Source: Exiguobacterium sp018617385 (GTDB taxonomy: Bacteria > Bacillota > Bacilli > Exiguobacteriales > Exiguobacteriaceae). Taken from it: a stretch of DNA of 64,000 nt. The DNA is taken from NCBI RefSeq assembly GCF_018617385.1, contig NZ_JACSKA010000001.1:1054001-1118000 (forward strand), written 5' to 3'. The notes below the pieces were generated by a model that did not search any database, had not been told where the DNA came from, and saw only the letters and a list, made by a program, of their open reading frames with translations. This document shows, in pieces, positions 7,583-16,431 of this stretch (the stretch's first letter is position 1; each line of letters opens with the position of its first letter). Both the position numbers and the translations under genes were made by a program.

Positions 7583-8767
7583 TTGGAATATAAAGCGTTA
7601 CAAGAGCGTCTCGCAGACGTCTTACAATCAAATCATCTCGTGTCGGCGACCATCAGTCAACCCCGTCAAAAATCTAGCGATCTCAGACGGGTCAAATTGA
7701 AACCGGTCATGTTACGAAATGCGTATCATATCCAGTTCGAGTATCAGTATGAGCGGGTGATGAACCATAAAAACTTGACACCAGATGAGGCTGTCACGGA
7801 AGTGAATGAGCTTCTCGAAACGTTCCGACAAGGACAGTTTCAGTTAAAAGATTCCGACCTCCAGTTCCAATTATCGAAAAAGTTCAAAGTGACATTGAAA
7901 GAAAAGCAGACGGCTCAAAAAGAAGTTCAACTGAGTCACAATCGTGAAAAACAATATGTGCTCCCGCTCGACGAGCCAGTTCCGTTTCTCATTCGACTCG
8001 GCATTCAGTCAGCGGACGGGAAAGTGAAGCGTCAAAAGTACGACAAGTTTAAACAAATCAACCGCTTCCTTGAGTTCATTGAGGACTCGCTTAAACACTT
8101 GCCGACAGACCGTACCGTTCGAATCTTGGATTTCGGTTCAGGGAAGTCGTATTTGACGTTTGCGCTCTATCATTTCCTTCATGAGATGAAAGGATATGAC
8201 GTGCATATCACAGGACTCGATTTGAAGAAAGAGGTCATCGAAGAGTGTGCATCGATTGCGAAAGATCTTGGATATGAACGACTCGAATTCTTAGTCGGAG
8301 ACATTAATGAATATGAAGGGGAAACAGCTGTTGACATGGTCGTGACTCTTCATGCATGTGACGTGGCGACCGATATGGCATTGGCACGTGCTGTCCGTTG
8401 GGGCGCGAAAGTCATCTTAAGCGTCCCGTGTTGTCAAAAGGAATTGAATCGTCAAATTCAAGCACCGAATCTGGATGTGATGCTTCAGCACGGATTGATC
8501 AAAGAACGGTTCGCGTCACTCGCGACCGATTCGATTCGGGCTGAACTGCTCGGTCTTGTCGGGTATGATGCCCAGCTGCTCGAATTCATCGACCTCGAGC
8601 ACACCCCGAAAAATATCATGATTCGTGCCTACTTGACGAACCGTCAGGCGACCGCTGAAACGAAGGCACGTTACCTTGCTTTCAAACAGATGTTAGGGGC
8701 AGATCCGTTCTTAGAACGGGAATTGAGCGATAGACTTGTCCTCGAGGTAGAACAAGACGTAAAATAA
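7583..8767 (+). CDS. SAM-dependent methyltransferase, GSTCD-like
   Basis: A protein of about 394 residues with a C-terminal class I methyltransferase domain. The SAM motif reads ILDFGSGKSYLTFALYHFL, the acidic strand is ITGLDLK, and the post-motif region contains MVVTLHACDVATDMALA and SVPCCQKELN, features of the methyltransferase family that includes eukaryotic GSTCD. The N-terminal 130 residues are charged and may bind RNA or protein. An upstream TTG at 7574 touches the AAGGA site, so the TTG at 7583, nine bases away, is preferred. The substrate is unknown. It is divergent from spo0M. Confidence 0.8.
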   Translation: MEYKALQERLADVLQSNHLVSATISQPRQKSSDLRRVKLKPVMLRNAYHIQFEYQYERVMNHKNLTPDEAVTEVNELLETFRQGQFQLKDSDLQFQLSKKFKVTLKEKQTAQKEVQLSHNREKQYVLPLDEPVPFLIRLGIQSADGKVKRQKYDKFKQINRFLEFIEDSLKHLPTDRTVRILDFGSGKSYLTFALYHFLHEMKGYDVHITGLDLKKEVIEECASIAKDLGYERLEFLVGDINEYEGETAVDMVVTLHACDVATDMALARAVRWGAKVILSVPCCQKELNRQIQAPNLDVMLQHGLIKERFASLATDSIRAELLGLVGYDAQLLEFIDLEHTPKNIMIRAYLTNRQATAETKARYLAFKQMLGADPFLERELSDRLVLEVEQDVK

Positions 8768-8802
8768 GGGAGTATAGACGAAATGTCGAAAGGGGAAACA
8801 AC

Positions 8803-9231
8803 ATGGATTTTCAATTATATTTTCAAGATGTAGTCGAACAAGCGCGTAACGAAGTACGTGCTGCAGGATACACAGAGCTCACGACACCGGAAGAAGTAGA
8901 CGGTGCGTTGAAAAAAGAAGGGAAGACACTCGTCCTCGTCAACTCGGTTTGTGGGTGTGCAGGCGGGATCGCTCGTCCAGCTGCTGCATATGTGAACAAA
9001 ATGGAAGGTGTGAAGCCTGATCATTTCGTGACCGTATTTGCAGGTCAAGACCGTGAAGCGACAGATCGCGCACGTGAGTATTTCGAAGGATATGCACCGT
9101 CTTCACCATCGATTGCCCTCCTCGAGGATGGAAACATCGTGACGATGGTAGAGCGTAGTGAAATCGAGTCGTCAACTGCTGAAGAACTCGTTGACCAATT
9201 GCAAACATTGTTCGACATCTACTTCGCATAA
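8803..9231 (+). CDS. brxB: Bacilliredoxin BrxB
   Basis: A 142-residue member of the YphP/YqiW family, thioredoxin-like proteins that remove bacillithiol from S-bacillithiolated proteins. The signature CGC lies in VNSVCGCAGG (Cys50 and Cys52), and the family lengths are 140-145. In B. subtilis yqiW (brxB) follows the bkd operon in the same way. An AAAGGGG site precedes the ATG. The presence of this gene implies that the organism makes bacillithiol. Confidence 0.92.
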   Translation: MDFQLYFQDVVEQARNEVRAAGYTELTTPEEVDGALKKEGKTLVLVNSVCGCAGGIARPAAAYVNKMEGVKPDHFVTVFAGQDREATDRAREYFEGYAPSSPSIALLEDGNIVTMVERSEIESSTAEELVDQLQTLFDIYFA

Positions 9232-9241
9232 TCAAGCATCG

Positions 9242-9268
9242 GCGCAAAGGCACTGCCTTTGCGCTTTT
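9242..9268 (+). terminator. Terminator after brxB
   Basis: Stem GCGCAAAGG/CCTTTGCGC with a five-base loop, followed by TTTT, starts ten bases after the brxB stop. The T run is short, so read-through into the next gene is possible. Confidence 0.65.
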
Positions 9269-9287
9269 GTGAAAAGGGGCAGGGTAT

Positions 9288-9629
9288 ATGGAACCAGTCA
9301 TCAAAATCATGACGGAGGCAGAATATATGATTGCCCTGTCACGCGGTGAAATCAATGAACCGTCACTTCAATCGGAAGGGACGATTAAATGTTGTACGCC
9401 GCAACAGATTGGAAAGGTCGTCAAAAAATCGTATCCGGGAGAAGCGGTCGTGCTCGTTTCGTTGCACGTCAATCGTCTCGGACAGCTGTTACATTATGAG
9501 CTGGATGAGGATGGAGAACGTTACCCGCATGTATACAGTGCTATCCCCATGACTTCTGTCAAACAGGTGCAACCGTATGGGTCTCGCGACAATGGAACGG
9601 TCACATATTTCGCTTTCGAGCGAATGTGA
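9288..9629 (+). CDS. DUF952-like protein
   Basis: A 113-residue soluble protein. The pattern of a start strand (VIKIMTEAEY), the PSLQSEGTIKCCTPQQIGKV segment, LVSLHVNRLGQLLHYEL and YPHVYSAIPMTSVKQV follows the DUF952 fold (…EGFIHCSTPEQ…FPHLYGPL…). Function of the family is not known to me; it is related in fold to ADP-ribosyl-transferase-like proteins. The gene begins 20 bases after the brxB terminator and its stop codon lies inside the following terminator hairpin. Confidence 0.65.
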   Translation: MEPVIKIMTEAEYMIALSRGEINEPSLQSEGTIKCCTPQQIGKVVKKSYPGEAVVLVSLHVNRLGQLLHYELDEDGERYPHVYSAIPMTSVKQVQPYGSRDNGTVTYFAFERM

Positions 9630-9641
9630 CCTTCTTTTTTT
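9599..9641 (+). terminator. Terminator overlapping the end of the DUF952 gene
   Basis: Arms GGTCACAT and ATGTGACC enclose a smaller internal stem and are followed by TTCTTTTTTT. The stop codon of the upstream gene is part of the right arm. Confidence 0.75.
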
Positions 9642-9733
9642 ATATAAATTGCATGAATATACTTTACAAGTAATAATTATGTGTATATAGTTGTTGAAGA
9701 CACAAGTCGGACAACTGATGTGTCATAGAACAG

Positions 9734-9787
9734 TTGAGCTACGTTCATACATATGTCATAATTTTGTTAAAGTTCTGATAATTATCA
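9734..9787 (+). promoter_or_regulatory. Promoter and possible operators of artPQR
   Basis: TTGAGC and CATAAT are spaced by 17 bases (9734-9762). A CodY-like box, AATTTTGTTAAAGTT (9760-9774), matches 12 of 15 consensus positions and covers the start region. A perfect palindrome TGATAATTATCA follows at 9776-9787. Control by CodY would suit an amino-acid importer, but this is inference. Confidence 0.45.
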
Positions 9788-9811
9788 TTCAACTACGAAA
9801 GGGAGATGAAG

Positions 9812-10603
9812 ATGAAAAAAGGTTTTCTAGCATTATGTTTAGCAGGACTGGCCGCGTTCTCAGTCGCATGTGGGGCAGACGTGAACGAAGGAGGATCGAC
9901 ATCGACCGATGGTGAGGATGACAAAGTCATCGTCATGGGTACGAGTGCCGATTACTTCCCATATGAGTTCGTCGATACAGCGAATGGCGACGAGATTGTC
10001 GGATTTGATATCGATATCGCAAAAAAAGTGGCAGAAAACATGGGATATGAATTGAAGATTGAAGATATGGATTTTGGAAGCTTGCTTGGGGCCCTCAACG
10101 CGGGTCGTGTCGACTTCGTTATGGCGGGGATGACACCGACAGAAGAGCGTAAAGAAAATGCCGATTTCTCGGACATTTATTTCACGGCAGTGAACTTGAT
10201 CTTGTCAAAAGATGATTCACTTCAATCACTTGAAGACTTGAAAGGTAAAAAGATCGGTGTCCAGCTCGGTTCGATTCAAGAAGGGATCGCGCAGGATCAA
10301 ATCACAGATGCTGAAATCGTCTCTTTGAACAAGATTCCTGAGATCATTCAAGAAATCAAGACAGGACGTATTGACGCGATGGTCATCGAAGATACGGTCG
10401 CGAAAAAATACCTCGAGCAAGATAGTGAATTGACGACATTTGAGATCGTGGACGAAGAAGAAGCGGGTTCTGCTGCTGCCTTCCGTAAAGATGATGAACT
10501 CCGCGATCAATTCAACGAAGAGTTGAAGAAGATGATCGACAGTGGAGAAATCGAAGAGTTAGCACAGAAATGGTTTGAAGAAGAGGCTGCACCAGCCGAA
10601 TAA
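9812..10603 (+). CDS. artP: Amino-acid (arginine-type) ABC transporter, substrate-binding lipoprotein
   Basis: A 263-residue solute-binding lipoprotein of family 3. The signal peptide MKKGFLALCLAGLAAFSVAC carries the lipobox before Cys20. The binding domain has the usual start VMGTSADYFPYEFVD and GFDIDIAKKVAENMGY, then DFVMAGMTPTEERKE and the hinge LKGKKIGVQLGS. Its order with permease and ATPase, and its place between brxB and yqjA, match B. subtilis artPQR (yqiXYZ), a high-affinity arginine importer, though the ligand cannot be read from sequence. The ATG at 9812 is six bases from AAAGGGAG; one at 9806 is too close. Confidence 0.82.
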   Translation: MKKGFLALCLAGLAAFSVACGADVNEGGSTSTDGEDDKVIVMGTSADYFPYEFVDTANGDEIVGFDIDIAKKVAENMGYELKIEDMDFGSLLGALNAGRVDFVMAGMTPTEERKENADFSDIYFTAVNLILSKDDSLQSLEDLKGKKIGVQLGSIQEGIAQDQITDAEIVSLNKIPEIIQEIKTGRIDAMVIEDTVAKKYLEQDSELTTFEIVDEEEAGSAAAFRKDDELRDQFNEELKKMIDSGEIEELAQKWFEEEAAPAE

Positions 10604-10615
10604 TGAATCGTACGA

Positions 10616-10650
10616 GGCTGACTGAAGATGAATCGGTCAGCCCTTTTTTA
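10616..10650 (+). terminator. Intra-operon hairpin between artP and artQ
   Basis: Arms GGCTGACTGA and TCGGTCAGCC are followed by a C and seven T. It lies directly before the AGGAGGAAC site of artQ and probably lets the binding protein be made in excess over the membrane parts. Confidence 0.75.
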
Positions 10651-10663
10651 GGAGGAACTTACT

Positions 10664-11323
10664 ATGGATTTTAGCCGGATTTATGATTCGATCCCGTACA
10701 TACTTGAAGGGATTCCAGTCATGTTCCAAGTGGTCATCGTCTCGGCATTGATCGGAATCTCACTTGGGATTGTTGTCGCTACATTAAAAATTGTCCCGAA
10801 TCGTCTGATTAACTTTATCGGGCATGCTTATACGGCGGTGTTCCGTGGGACGCCACTCATTTTGCAACTCGCCATCATCCACTTCGGATTGCCGCAACTG
10901 ACCGGATACATCACGACACCGTACCAGTCTGCGGTCATCGCCTTCTCGCTCAACTCGGGGGCGTATATTTCAGAGATTATTCGAGCGGGTATCCAAGCAG
11001 TAGATAAAGGACAGTGGGAGGCTTCGGATGCTCTTGGCGTCCCGTATGTCAAACAGTTACGTTCCATCATCTTGCCACAGGCGTTCAAGAACATCTTGCC
11101 TGCTCTTGTGAACGAGATGATCACGTTAACGAAAGAGTCTGCCCTCGTCTCGACGGTCGGGGTGCTTGATATCATGCGTCGTGCGCAAATCGTCGGTGGG
11201 CAGAAGGCAATCTACTTCGAACCGCTTCTATTCGCCGGTGTGATATACTTTACGATAGTGATGATCTTGACGTATCTTGGACAACGTCTAGAAAAACGGT
11301 TAAGAAAGAGTGATGGAAGATGA
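10664..11323 (+). CDS. artQ: Amino-acid ABC transporter permease
   Basis: A 219-residue polar amino-acid permease of the HisM/GlnP type. It has about five membrane helices, including PVMFQVVIVSALIGISLGIV near the N-terminus. The ATPase-contact EAA loop reads EASDALGVPYVKQLRSIILPQ, just over family length, in the correct place. The FRGTPLILQL motif is typical. It is preceded by AGGAGGAAC and overlaps the ATPase gene by four bases. It likely forms a homodimer in the membrane, as only one permease gene is present. Confidence 0.9.
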   Translation: MDFSRIYDSIPYILEGIPVMFQVVIVSALIGISLGIVVATLKIVPNRLINFIGHAYTAVFRGTPLILQLAIIHFGLPQLTGYITTPYQSAVIAFSLNSGAYISEIIRAGIQAVDKGQWEASDALGVPYVKQLRSIILPQAFKNILPALVNEMITLTKESALVSTVGVLDIMRRAQIVGGQKAIYFEPLLFAGVIYFTIVMILTYLGQRLEKRLRKSDGR

Positions 11324-12042
11324 TCGAAGTAAAAGACCTACACAAACAATTTGGTGACTTAGAAGTGCTAAAAGGAATCACGACGACGATCGAGCGTGGT
11401 GAAGTGGTTGCTGTCATCGGACCGTCCGGGTCTGGTAAATCGACATTTCTACGCTGTTTAAACATGCTTGAGATTCCAACGAGCGGTACGGTCAGTGTCG
11501 ACGGATTCGAGCTCACGAAAAAAGGGGCGAACGTCGCGAAGGCGCGTCAAAACATCGGAATGGTATTCCAACAGTTCAACTTGTTCCCTCATATGAGCGT
11601 ATTGGACAATTTGACGTATGCACCAATCAACGTCTTAAAAGTCAGCAAGGCGGAAGCGCTGGAACGTGCGAAGAAATTACTGGAACGTGTCGGCCTTTCT
11701 GAAAAAATCGATGCCTATCCGAGCCAACTCTCGGGTGGACAAAAACAGCGTGTCGCCATCGCGCGTGCCTTGGCGATGGAACCGAACGTCATGTTATTCG
11801 ATGAACCGACATCTGCACTTGACCCGGAGATGGTCAATGAAGTACTTGATGTTATGAAAGGATTGGCCGAAACGGGAATGACGATGGTCGTCGTCACACA
11901 CGAGATGGGCTTTGCCCGTGAAGTGGCAGACCGTGTCCTCTTCCTCGACGAAGGCATCCTGATGGAAGAAGGTAAGCCGGCTGACCTGTTATTAAACCCG
12001 CAAACAGACCGAGCGAAACGTTTCTTGGAGAAAGTGTTGTAA
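11320..12042 (+). CDS. artR: Amino-acid ABC transporter ATPase
   Basis: A 240-residue ATPase of the polar amino-acid importer class. Walker A is GPSGSGKST (about 33-41), Q-loop VFQQFNLFPHMSVL, signature LSGGQKQRVAIARAL, Walker B VMLFDEPTSALDPE and the H-loop VVTHEMGFA. All catalytic residues are intact. It overlaps artQ by ATGA. The operon appears to end here, since the next gene starts 30 bases on with its own GGATG site, although no terminator is seen and read-through is possible. Confidence 0.92.
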   Translation: MIEVKDLHKQFGDLEVLKGITTTIERGEVVAVIGPSGSGKSTFLRCLNMLEIPTSGTVSVDGFELTKKGANVAKARQNIGMVFQQFNLFPHMSVLDNLTYAPINVLKVSKAEALERAKKLLERVGLSEKIDAYPSQLSGGQKQRVAIARALAMEPNVMLFDEPTSALDPEMVNEVLDVMKGLAETGMTMVVVTHEMGFAREVADRVLFLDEGILMEEGKPADLLLNPQTDRAKRFLEKVL

Positions 12043-12072
12043 TCTGATTTCACATGGGAAGGATGAAAGCAA

Positions 12073-12747
12073 ATGAACATCACGTACTACGGACATGCGA
12101 CGGTAGGGTTTGAAATTGATGGTGTAAATGTGTTGATTGATCCGTTTTTGACGAGCAACCCGCATACAGACGTGGATCCATCCACGCTACGCCCAGACTA
12201 TTTGTTGCTCACACATGCTCATTTCGATCACATTGAGGATGTCGAATTGATTGCGAAAGCATCTGGCGCGACGATTGTTGCGACGCATGAGCTCGCGACG
12301 TATTACGAGAAAAAAGGATTCTCCGTCCATGGGATGAATATCGGGGGAGGTCATGCCTTTCCGTTCGGGCGTGTCACGATGACGCAAGCGTTTCACAGTT
12401 CGAGCTTTGACATGGGAGACACGCCGGTCTACATGGGGATGCCGGCTGGCTTCATCATTGAGACGAATGAGTTGACGGTCTACCACGCTGGAGACACGAG
12501 TCTCTTCTCAGATATGAAGATGTACGGAGAACGTTTTGAAATCGATGTCGCTTTCCTTCCGATCGGAGACAACTTCACGATGGGACCGACAGACGCATTA
12601 GATGCGGCACAATGGCTACAAGCGAAACGTGTCGTTCCGATTCACTTTGATACGTTCCCGCCGATTAAACAAGATGCTCAGGCATTTTGTGACCAATTGC
12701 ACCGTCGAGGTCTCTTGATTGAACCGAATACGACGATCGAGATTTGA
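12073..12747 (+). CDS. UPF0173 metallo-beta-lactamase fold hydrolase (YtkL-like)
   Basis: A 224-residue metal-dependent hydrolase. The metal motif is THAHFDHIED (about residues 50-59), followed by the conserved AFHSSSFD, the YHAGDTSLFSDM strand and PIHFDTFP, all typical of the UPF0173/YtkL family. Substrate and pathway are unknown. It is translated without a gap into the HD-domain gene, whose start overlaps its stop, so the two may act together on a phosphorylated or nucleotide-like compound. Confidence 0.85.
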   Translation: MNITYYGHATVGFEIDGVNVLIDPFLTSNPHTDVDPSTLRPDYLLLTHAHFDHIEDVELIAKASGATIVATHELATYYEKKGFSVHGMNIGGGHAFPFGRVTMTQAFHSSSFDMGDTPVYMGMPAGFIIETNELTVYHAGDTSLFSDMKMYGERFEIDVAFLPIGDNFTMGPTDALDAAQWLQAKRVVPIHFDTFPPIKQDAQAFCDQLHRRGLLIEPNTTIEI

Positions 12748-13325
12748 GTGTGGACGTGATACAAGCGACGAGAAAGTTCGTCGAAACAATTCATGCAAAT
12801 GATCAGACGGGTCATGATATTGCCCACATCGAGCGGGTCGTTCGACTCGTAGAGCGCTTGATGGAAAATGAACCGGTCGATCGAACGGGACTTCTGTTAG
12901 CCGCTTATTTACATGACGTCGAAGACCATAAGCTCGGTCGTCCAAAAGGGCTCGTCAAACAACATTTGGCTTCTCTCGACATCACAGAGGAGCGAGCGAG
13001 TTTCGTGGAAGCGTTGATTGATGAGGTTTCTTTTTCAAAAGGCATGACACCAACGACTCGCGAAAGTGAAATCCTACAAGATGCCGACCGCCTTGATGCG
13101 ATTGGGGCCATCGGTATTGCGCGAACGTTCCAATTCGCGGGTTCTCGCGGTACACCTCTTGATTTGTCAGAGGATAGTGCGATTCAACATTTTCAAGATA
13201 AGTTATTGAAGTTAGCGTCGATGATGCATACGAAAGAAGCGAAACGCTTGGCACATTCACGTCATGTCTTCATGGAAAGGTTCTACAACCAGTTTCATGA
13301 AGAATGGGACGGGATGGATACATGA
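12744..13325 (+). CDS. HD-domain phosphohydrolase
   Basis: A 193-residue protein with an HD-superfamily metal site: TGHDIAHIERV (first His), AAYLHDVED (HD pair) and DADRLDAIGAIGIAR (last Asp). This is the YpgQ/YedJ class, in which known members hydrolyse nucleotides. The frame opens with TTG at 12744 overlapping the previous stop, and GTG codons at 12750 and 12756 are alternatives because no clear ribosome site is present. Translation is probably coupled to the upstream hydrolase. Confidence 0.8.
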   Translation: MSVDVIQATRKFVETIHANDQTGHDIAHIERVVRLVERLMENEPVDRTGLLLAAYLHDVEDHKLGRPKGLVKQHLASLDITEERASFVEALIDEVSFSKGMTPTTRESEILQDADRLDAIGAIGIARTFQFAGSRGTPLDLSEDSAIQHFQDKLLKLASMMHTKEAKRLAHSRHVFMERFYNQFHEEWDGMDT

Positions 13326-13360
13326 AAGGGACGACCGATTGATTTCGGTCGTCCCTTTTT
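13325..13360. terminator. Bidirectional terminator between HD-domain gene and fadH
   Basis: A fourteen-base stem, AAAGGGACGACCGA with TCGGTCGTCCCTTT, is followed by a T run on the plus strand. It lies between two convergent genes. Confidence 0.85.
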
Positions 13361-13365
13361 CTAGG

Positions 13366-14130
13366 TTAGAATGGATGTTTGTTGAGCCAATGTCCACCGT
13401 CTAATGAAATACAATCTCCGTTCAAATAGCGCATCTCGTCTGATGCCATCCAGTAAGTGAGGTCCGCGATTTCTTCAGGTGTCCCAAAACGTCCGAGCGG
13501 GACATTCCGGCGAATGCGCTCCACTTCCTTCACATGGGAGACGAGCTTTTCAGCACCGCCGGTCCGTTCGATCGGTCCGGGACTGATGGCATTGACGCGA
13601 GCGCCGAATTGGTAGCCCCATTCAACGGCGAGTGTTCGCGTCAAGTTCAAGACGCCTGCTTTCGCTGCCGCACTCGGTGCGACACCGGGACCAGCCTGCC
13701 ACGCATAGGATGCGACCATGTTGATGATGGAGCCGCCACGGATTTCATCTGCTTCCCAATGTTTCCCGAGAACATGGGTGCAATTGAATGTCCCGTTCAA
13801 GACGATATCAATGACGCTTGCCCAACCGTTCGGAGACAAATCGAGCGTCGGACAGACGAAATTACCAGCGGCGTTGTTGACGAGTGCGTGGACCGGACCG
13901 TAAGCAGATACGATGTCAGCGAGTGCCTGAGCGCATCCTTCATAATCACGAACATCATGTTGCACACTCATCGCTTGACCTGTTTCAATTGCATTCAATT
14001 CGCTCATCGCTTCAAGTAGTCGTTCCTCGTTTCGACCACTGATGGCAACGTTCCATCCTTCTTGTTTAAATTTTAGTGCCATTGCTTTCCCCATACCGGA
14101 CGATCCCCCGGTAATCCAAATCGTTTTCAT
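13366..14130 (-). CDS. fadH: 2,4-dienoyl-CoA reductase-like short-chain dehydrogenase
   Basis: A 254-residue SDR. The cofactor loop ITGGSSGMGKAMA (about 5-17), NNAAGNFVCPT, the ASYAW/AAAKAGVLN active-site region and SPGPIERTGGAEKL are all shared with B. subtilis FadH (YkuF), and the end, NGDCISLDGGHWLN, also matches. The catalytic Tyr of typical SDRs is absent at the YxxxK position, as in dienoyl-CoA reductases, where the region reads PSAAAKAG. It would reduce 2,4-dienoyl-CoA during degradation of unsaturated fatty acids, with NADPH. It is monocistronic and leftward. Confidence 0.82.
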   Translation of the reverse strand: MKTIWITGGSSGMGKAMALKFKQEGWNVAISGRNEERLLEAMSELNAIETGQAMSVQHDVRDYEGCAQALADIVSAYGPVHALVNNAAGNFVCPTLDLSPNGWASVIDIVLNGTFNCTHVLGKHWEADEIRGGSIINMVASYAWQAGPGVAPSAAAKAGVLNLTRTLAVEWGYQFGARVNAISPGPIERTGGAEKLVSHVKEVERIRRNVPLGRFGTPEEIADLTYWMASDEMRYLNGDCISLDGGHWLNKHPF

Positions 14131-14254
14131 CTTAATTCCCCCTTGAAAATGAATGGTCGTTCATTTATAGTATTCGTCTTGCGATGCGAAAATCCTCTAA
14201 TAAGATATTGATTCATGTTGAATCATTTCTTCGTCCTGAAACGTATACAGACGT

Positions 14255-14288
14255 CAAGTAGCCCGACTCGTATGAGCCGGGCTACTTG
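14255..14288 (-). terminator. Hairpin after the glucosaminidase gene
   Basis: Eleven-base arms CAAGTAGCCCG and CGGGCTACTTG stand immediately downstream of the stop at 14294. No T run follows on either strand, so it may be a weak or assisted terminator. Confidence 0.5.
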
Positions 14289-14293
14289 TCATG

Positions 14294-15364
14294 TCATTGG
14301 ATTTTTTTCAAGTACTTCAAACCGAGTTCACGGTCGATCGTGTACATCGTACCGGCAACTTTCTCGCCCCAGTATGGATCGGAGGCATAGAAAATATTGA
14401 TGCCTTCCTGCTTGTTCCCAGGATAATCGCCACGAGCATATGGCCCAGTGACATATTTAGTCGCAAACAGTTTGGCAGCAGCCTGTACGCTAGCGTCAAT
14501 TGTTTTAAAGGATGTCGCATTCCCGCTCGGATCGTCATCTGTCGCGCGGAATCCAAACAGGTTACGCTTTTCTCGAGCGATATCGGATGTTCCAAAGCGG
14601 GACTCATGTCCGGCGACCGCAAGCAGGAATAGGCCATTGATGTTATACGTGTCTTCTGCCCGTTTAAAGGACTTTCCTTCCCCAGCGAGCGGTGAATCGA
14701 TCGACGTTAAATATTGATCGAATTCTTCAGCCGAATATGGAGACGACGTCCGAATCGATTCAAATTGATAAGGAGAATCAAAGACGTCTTGGACACGTTC
14801 TGTGTAAAAACGGTCATCCGAGCGTTTCTCGGTCGGGCCTACAAGGAATGTACCAGCGAGATTGGCGTTCGCTTCCACCGTATGGTAGACGTCACCATCC
14901 CGAATCTCGTAATATCCACGTCTCTTCACAACCGCTTCAGGGAATAACGCCATTTGATCCGGTTTGACATACACATCTGCCCCGGAGATTCGTACTTTGA
15001 GGTGACCCTCTCCACGTTCAAGTAGCTGAAGTCTCGTGCCACCAGCGACATAGGATTGTCGTGTTTTAAATGATGCATCTTTATATAAATTCGTGATAGC
15101 ATCACTCGGAGTGACGACGACTCCAGTACCTGTAAAATCGAGTACTTCTCCAGAGGGGGAGAACAATGTCCGGTTCTTACCGGCTGTCATGTATCGTTTT
15201 GCTTCTGTGAGAGATTCGAACGACCTCGTGACACGGTCGCCATTCGTCACCGTTTCGACGGTATAGGTGTCTTCACGGGAAGATTGAATCCATAAAAAGG
15301 CTGCGATGGCGAGACTAAGTGTCGCAATCATCGGCCAAACCTTAAGTCTTTTCTTTCGTTTCAA
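14294..15364 (-). CDS. Membrane-anchored N-acetylglucosaminidase (GH73-like)
   Basis: A 356-residue cell-wall hydrolase with a basic N-terminus (MKRKKRLK) and one membrane helix at about 10-26, no lipobox, so it is likely anchored with its domain outside. The C-terminal third is a glucosaminidase domain: AEDTYNINGLFLLAVAGHES has the catalytic Glu in GHESRFG, and KRNLFGF, TKYVTGPYARGDYPG and YASDPYWGEKV follow. The middle may be an SH3-like wall-binding region. It resembles B. subtilis LytG/LytD type exo- or endo-glucosaminidases acting in growth or remodelling of peptidoglycan. Confidence 0.82.
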   Translation of the reverse strand: MKRKKRLKVWPMIATLSLAIAAFLWIQSSREDTYTVETVTNGDRVTRSFESLTEAKRYMTAGKNRTLFSPSGEVLDFTGTGVVVTPSDAITNLYKDASFKTRQSYVAGGTRLQLLERGEGHLKVRISGADVYVKPDQMALFPEAVVKRRGYYEIRDGDVYHTVEANANLAGTFLVGPTEKRSDDRFYTERVQDVFDSPYQFESIRTSSPYSAEEFDQYLTSIDSPLAGEGKSFKRAEDTYNINGLFLLAVAGHESRFGTSDIAREKRNLFGFRATDDDPSGNATSFKTIDASVQAAAKLFATKYVTGPYARGDYPGNKQEGINIFYASDPYWGEKVAGTMYTIDRELGLKYLKKIQ

Positions 15365-15441
15365 TCAAATCACTTCCAAACTTTTGAATTGCCAAACGAG
15401 TTGATTTAGTCAACAATTTGATGGAGAAGGGGGAAATTAGT

Positions 15442-16431
15442 ATGAAAATTGGAACGCGGACGTTAAAGACCGCGGTCGCAGCAGGTATCGCGATGCTCAT
15501 TTCCGAAACAATTCATCTCGATTATTTTGTATTTGCAGCCATCATCGCCATTTTGAGTATTCAGGAGACGCGTAAAAAATCGATTCGCGCCTCCTATGAA
15601 CGAGTCATGGCAAGTCTTCTCGCCATCGGAATGGGTGCGGCGATGTTCACGCTACTCGGCTATTCACCGGTGACGCTCACACTTTATTTTGTCATCTTCA
15701 TCCCACTCGTACAACAATTGAAACTGCAAGACGGGCTCATTACGAGTGTCGTCATCTTGACCCATCTTTACACCGAGGCACAGTTTACACTGGAGTTATT
15801 TATCAATGAGCTATTGCTCATTGCGATCGGTGTCGGTGTCGGGCTTGTCGTCAACATGTACATGCCGACGCTTGACCGTGAGATTGAACGGATTAAAGAG
15901 AATATCGACCGCTCGCTCGCAGTACTGTTTTATGACGTGGCGGCATGTGTCGAGACGGGCGTCTATAACAACCACTCGATGATGCTCATCAAGACACGGG
16001 ACTATCTGAAAGAGGGGAAAGATTTAGCCCTTCGCCGTATGGGAAACTCAATCGGAAAGCGAAACGAAGACATGGACTATCTATACTTCCGGATGCGTGA
16101 ACGGCAGTATGATATTCTCAAACGAGTCGCGGATAACGCCAGAGAAATCACGATGGTCGTCAATGAAGCGAAACCGGTCGCGACGTTCTTACGTCGAGTC
16201 GGGGACCATGTGAACGAGCAGGCCGATGCCTCCGTCTTTCTACAGGAGCTTGAAGAGATGATTGAGCATTATCGAAAAAACGTACCTCTCCCCACGACGC
16301 GTGAGGAATTCGAGGTACGCTCATCCTTATTAAATATTTTATCTGATGTAAAAAGTTACTTGATCTTGAAAGAGCGATACATCTTGCTCTTAAAAGAACA
16401 TGGTCATGCTCGAGAGAAACGTGCTGATTAA
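15442..16431 (+). CDS. YqjA-like aromatic acid exporter family membrane protein
   Basis: A 329-residue protein with about five hydrophobic helices in the first 135 residues and a cytoplasmic, charged helical C-terminal half (REIERIKENIDRSL onwards). This is the ArAE_1 layout, and gene position after artPQR matches B. subtilis yqjA. The ATG at 15442 is eight bases behind AAGGGGG; upstream in-frame ATGs at 15418 and 15421 lack a site. The exported substrate is unknown. Its 3' end overlaps the oppositely oriented miniprotein gene by 42 bases. Confidence 0.8.
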   Translation: MKIGTRTLKTAVAAGIAMLISETIHLDYFVFAAIIAILSIQETRKKSIRASYERVMASLLAIGMGAAMFTLLGYSPVTLTLYFVIFIPLVQQLKLQDGLITSVVILTHLYTEAQFTLELFINELLLIAIGVGVGLVVNMYMPTLDREIERIKENIDRSLAVLFYDVAACVETGVYNNHSMMLIKTRDYLKEGKDLALRRMGNSIGKRNEDMDYLYFRMRERQYDILKRVADNAREITMVVNEAKPVATFLRRVGDHVNEQADASVFLQELEEMIEHYRKNVPLPTTREEFEVRSSLLNILSDVKSYLILKERYILLLKEHGHAREKRAD

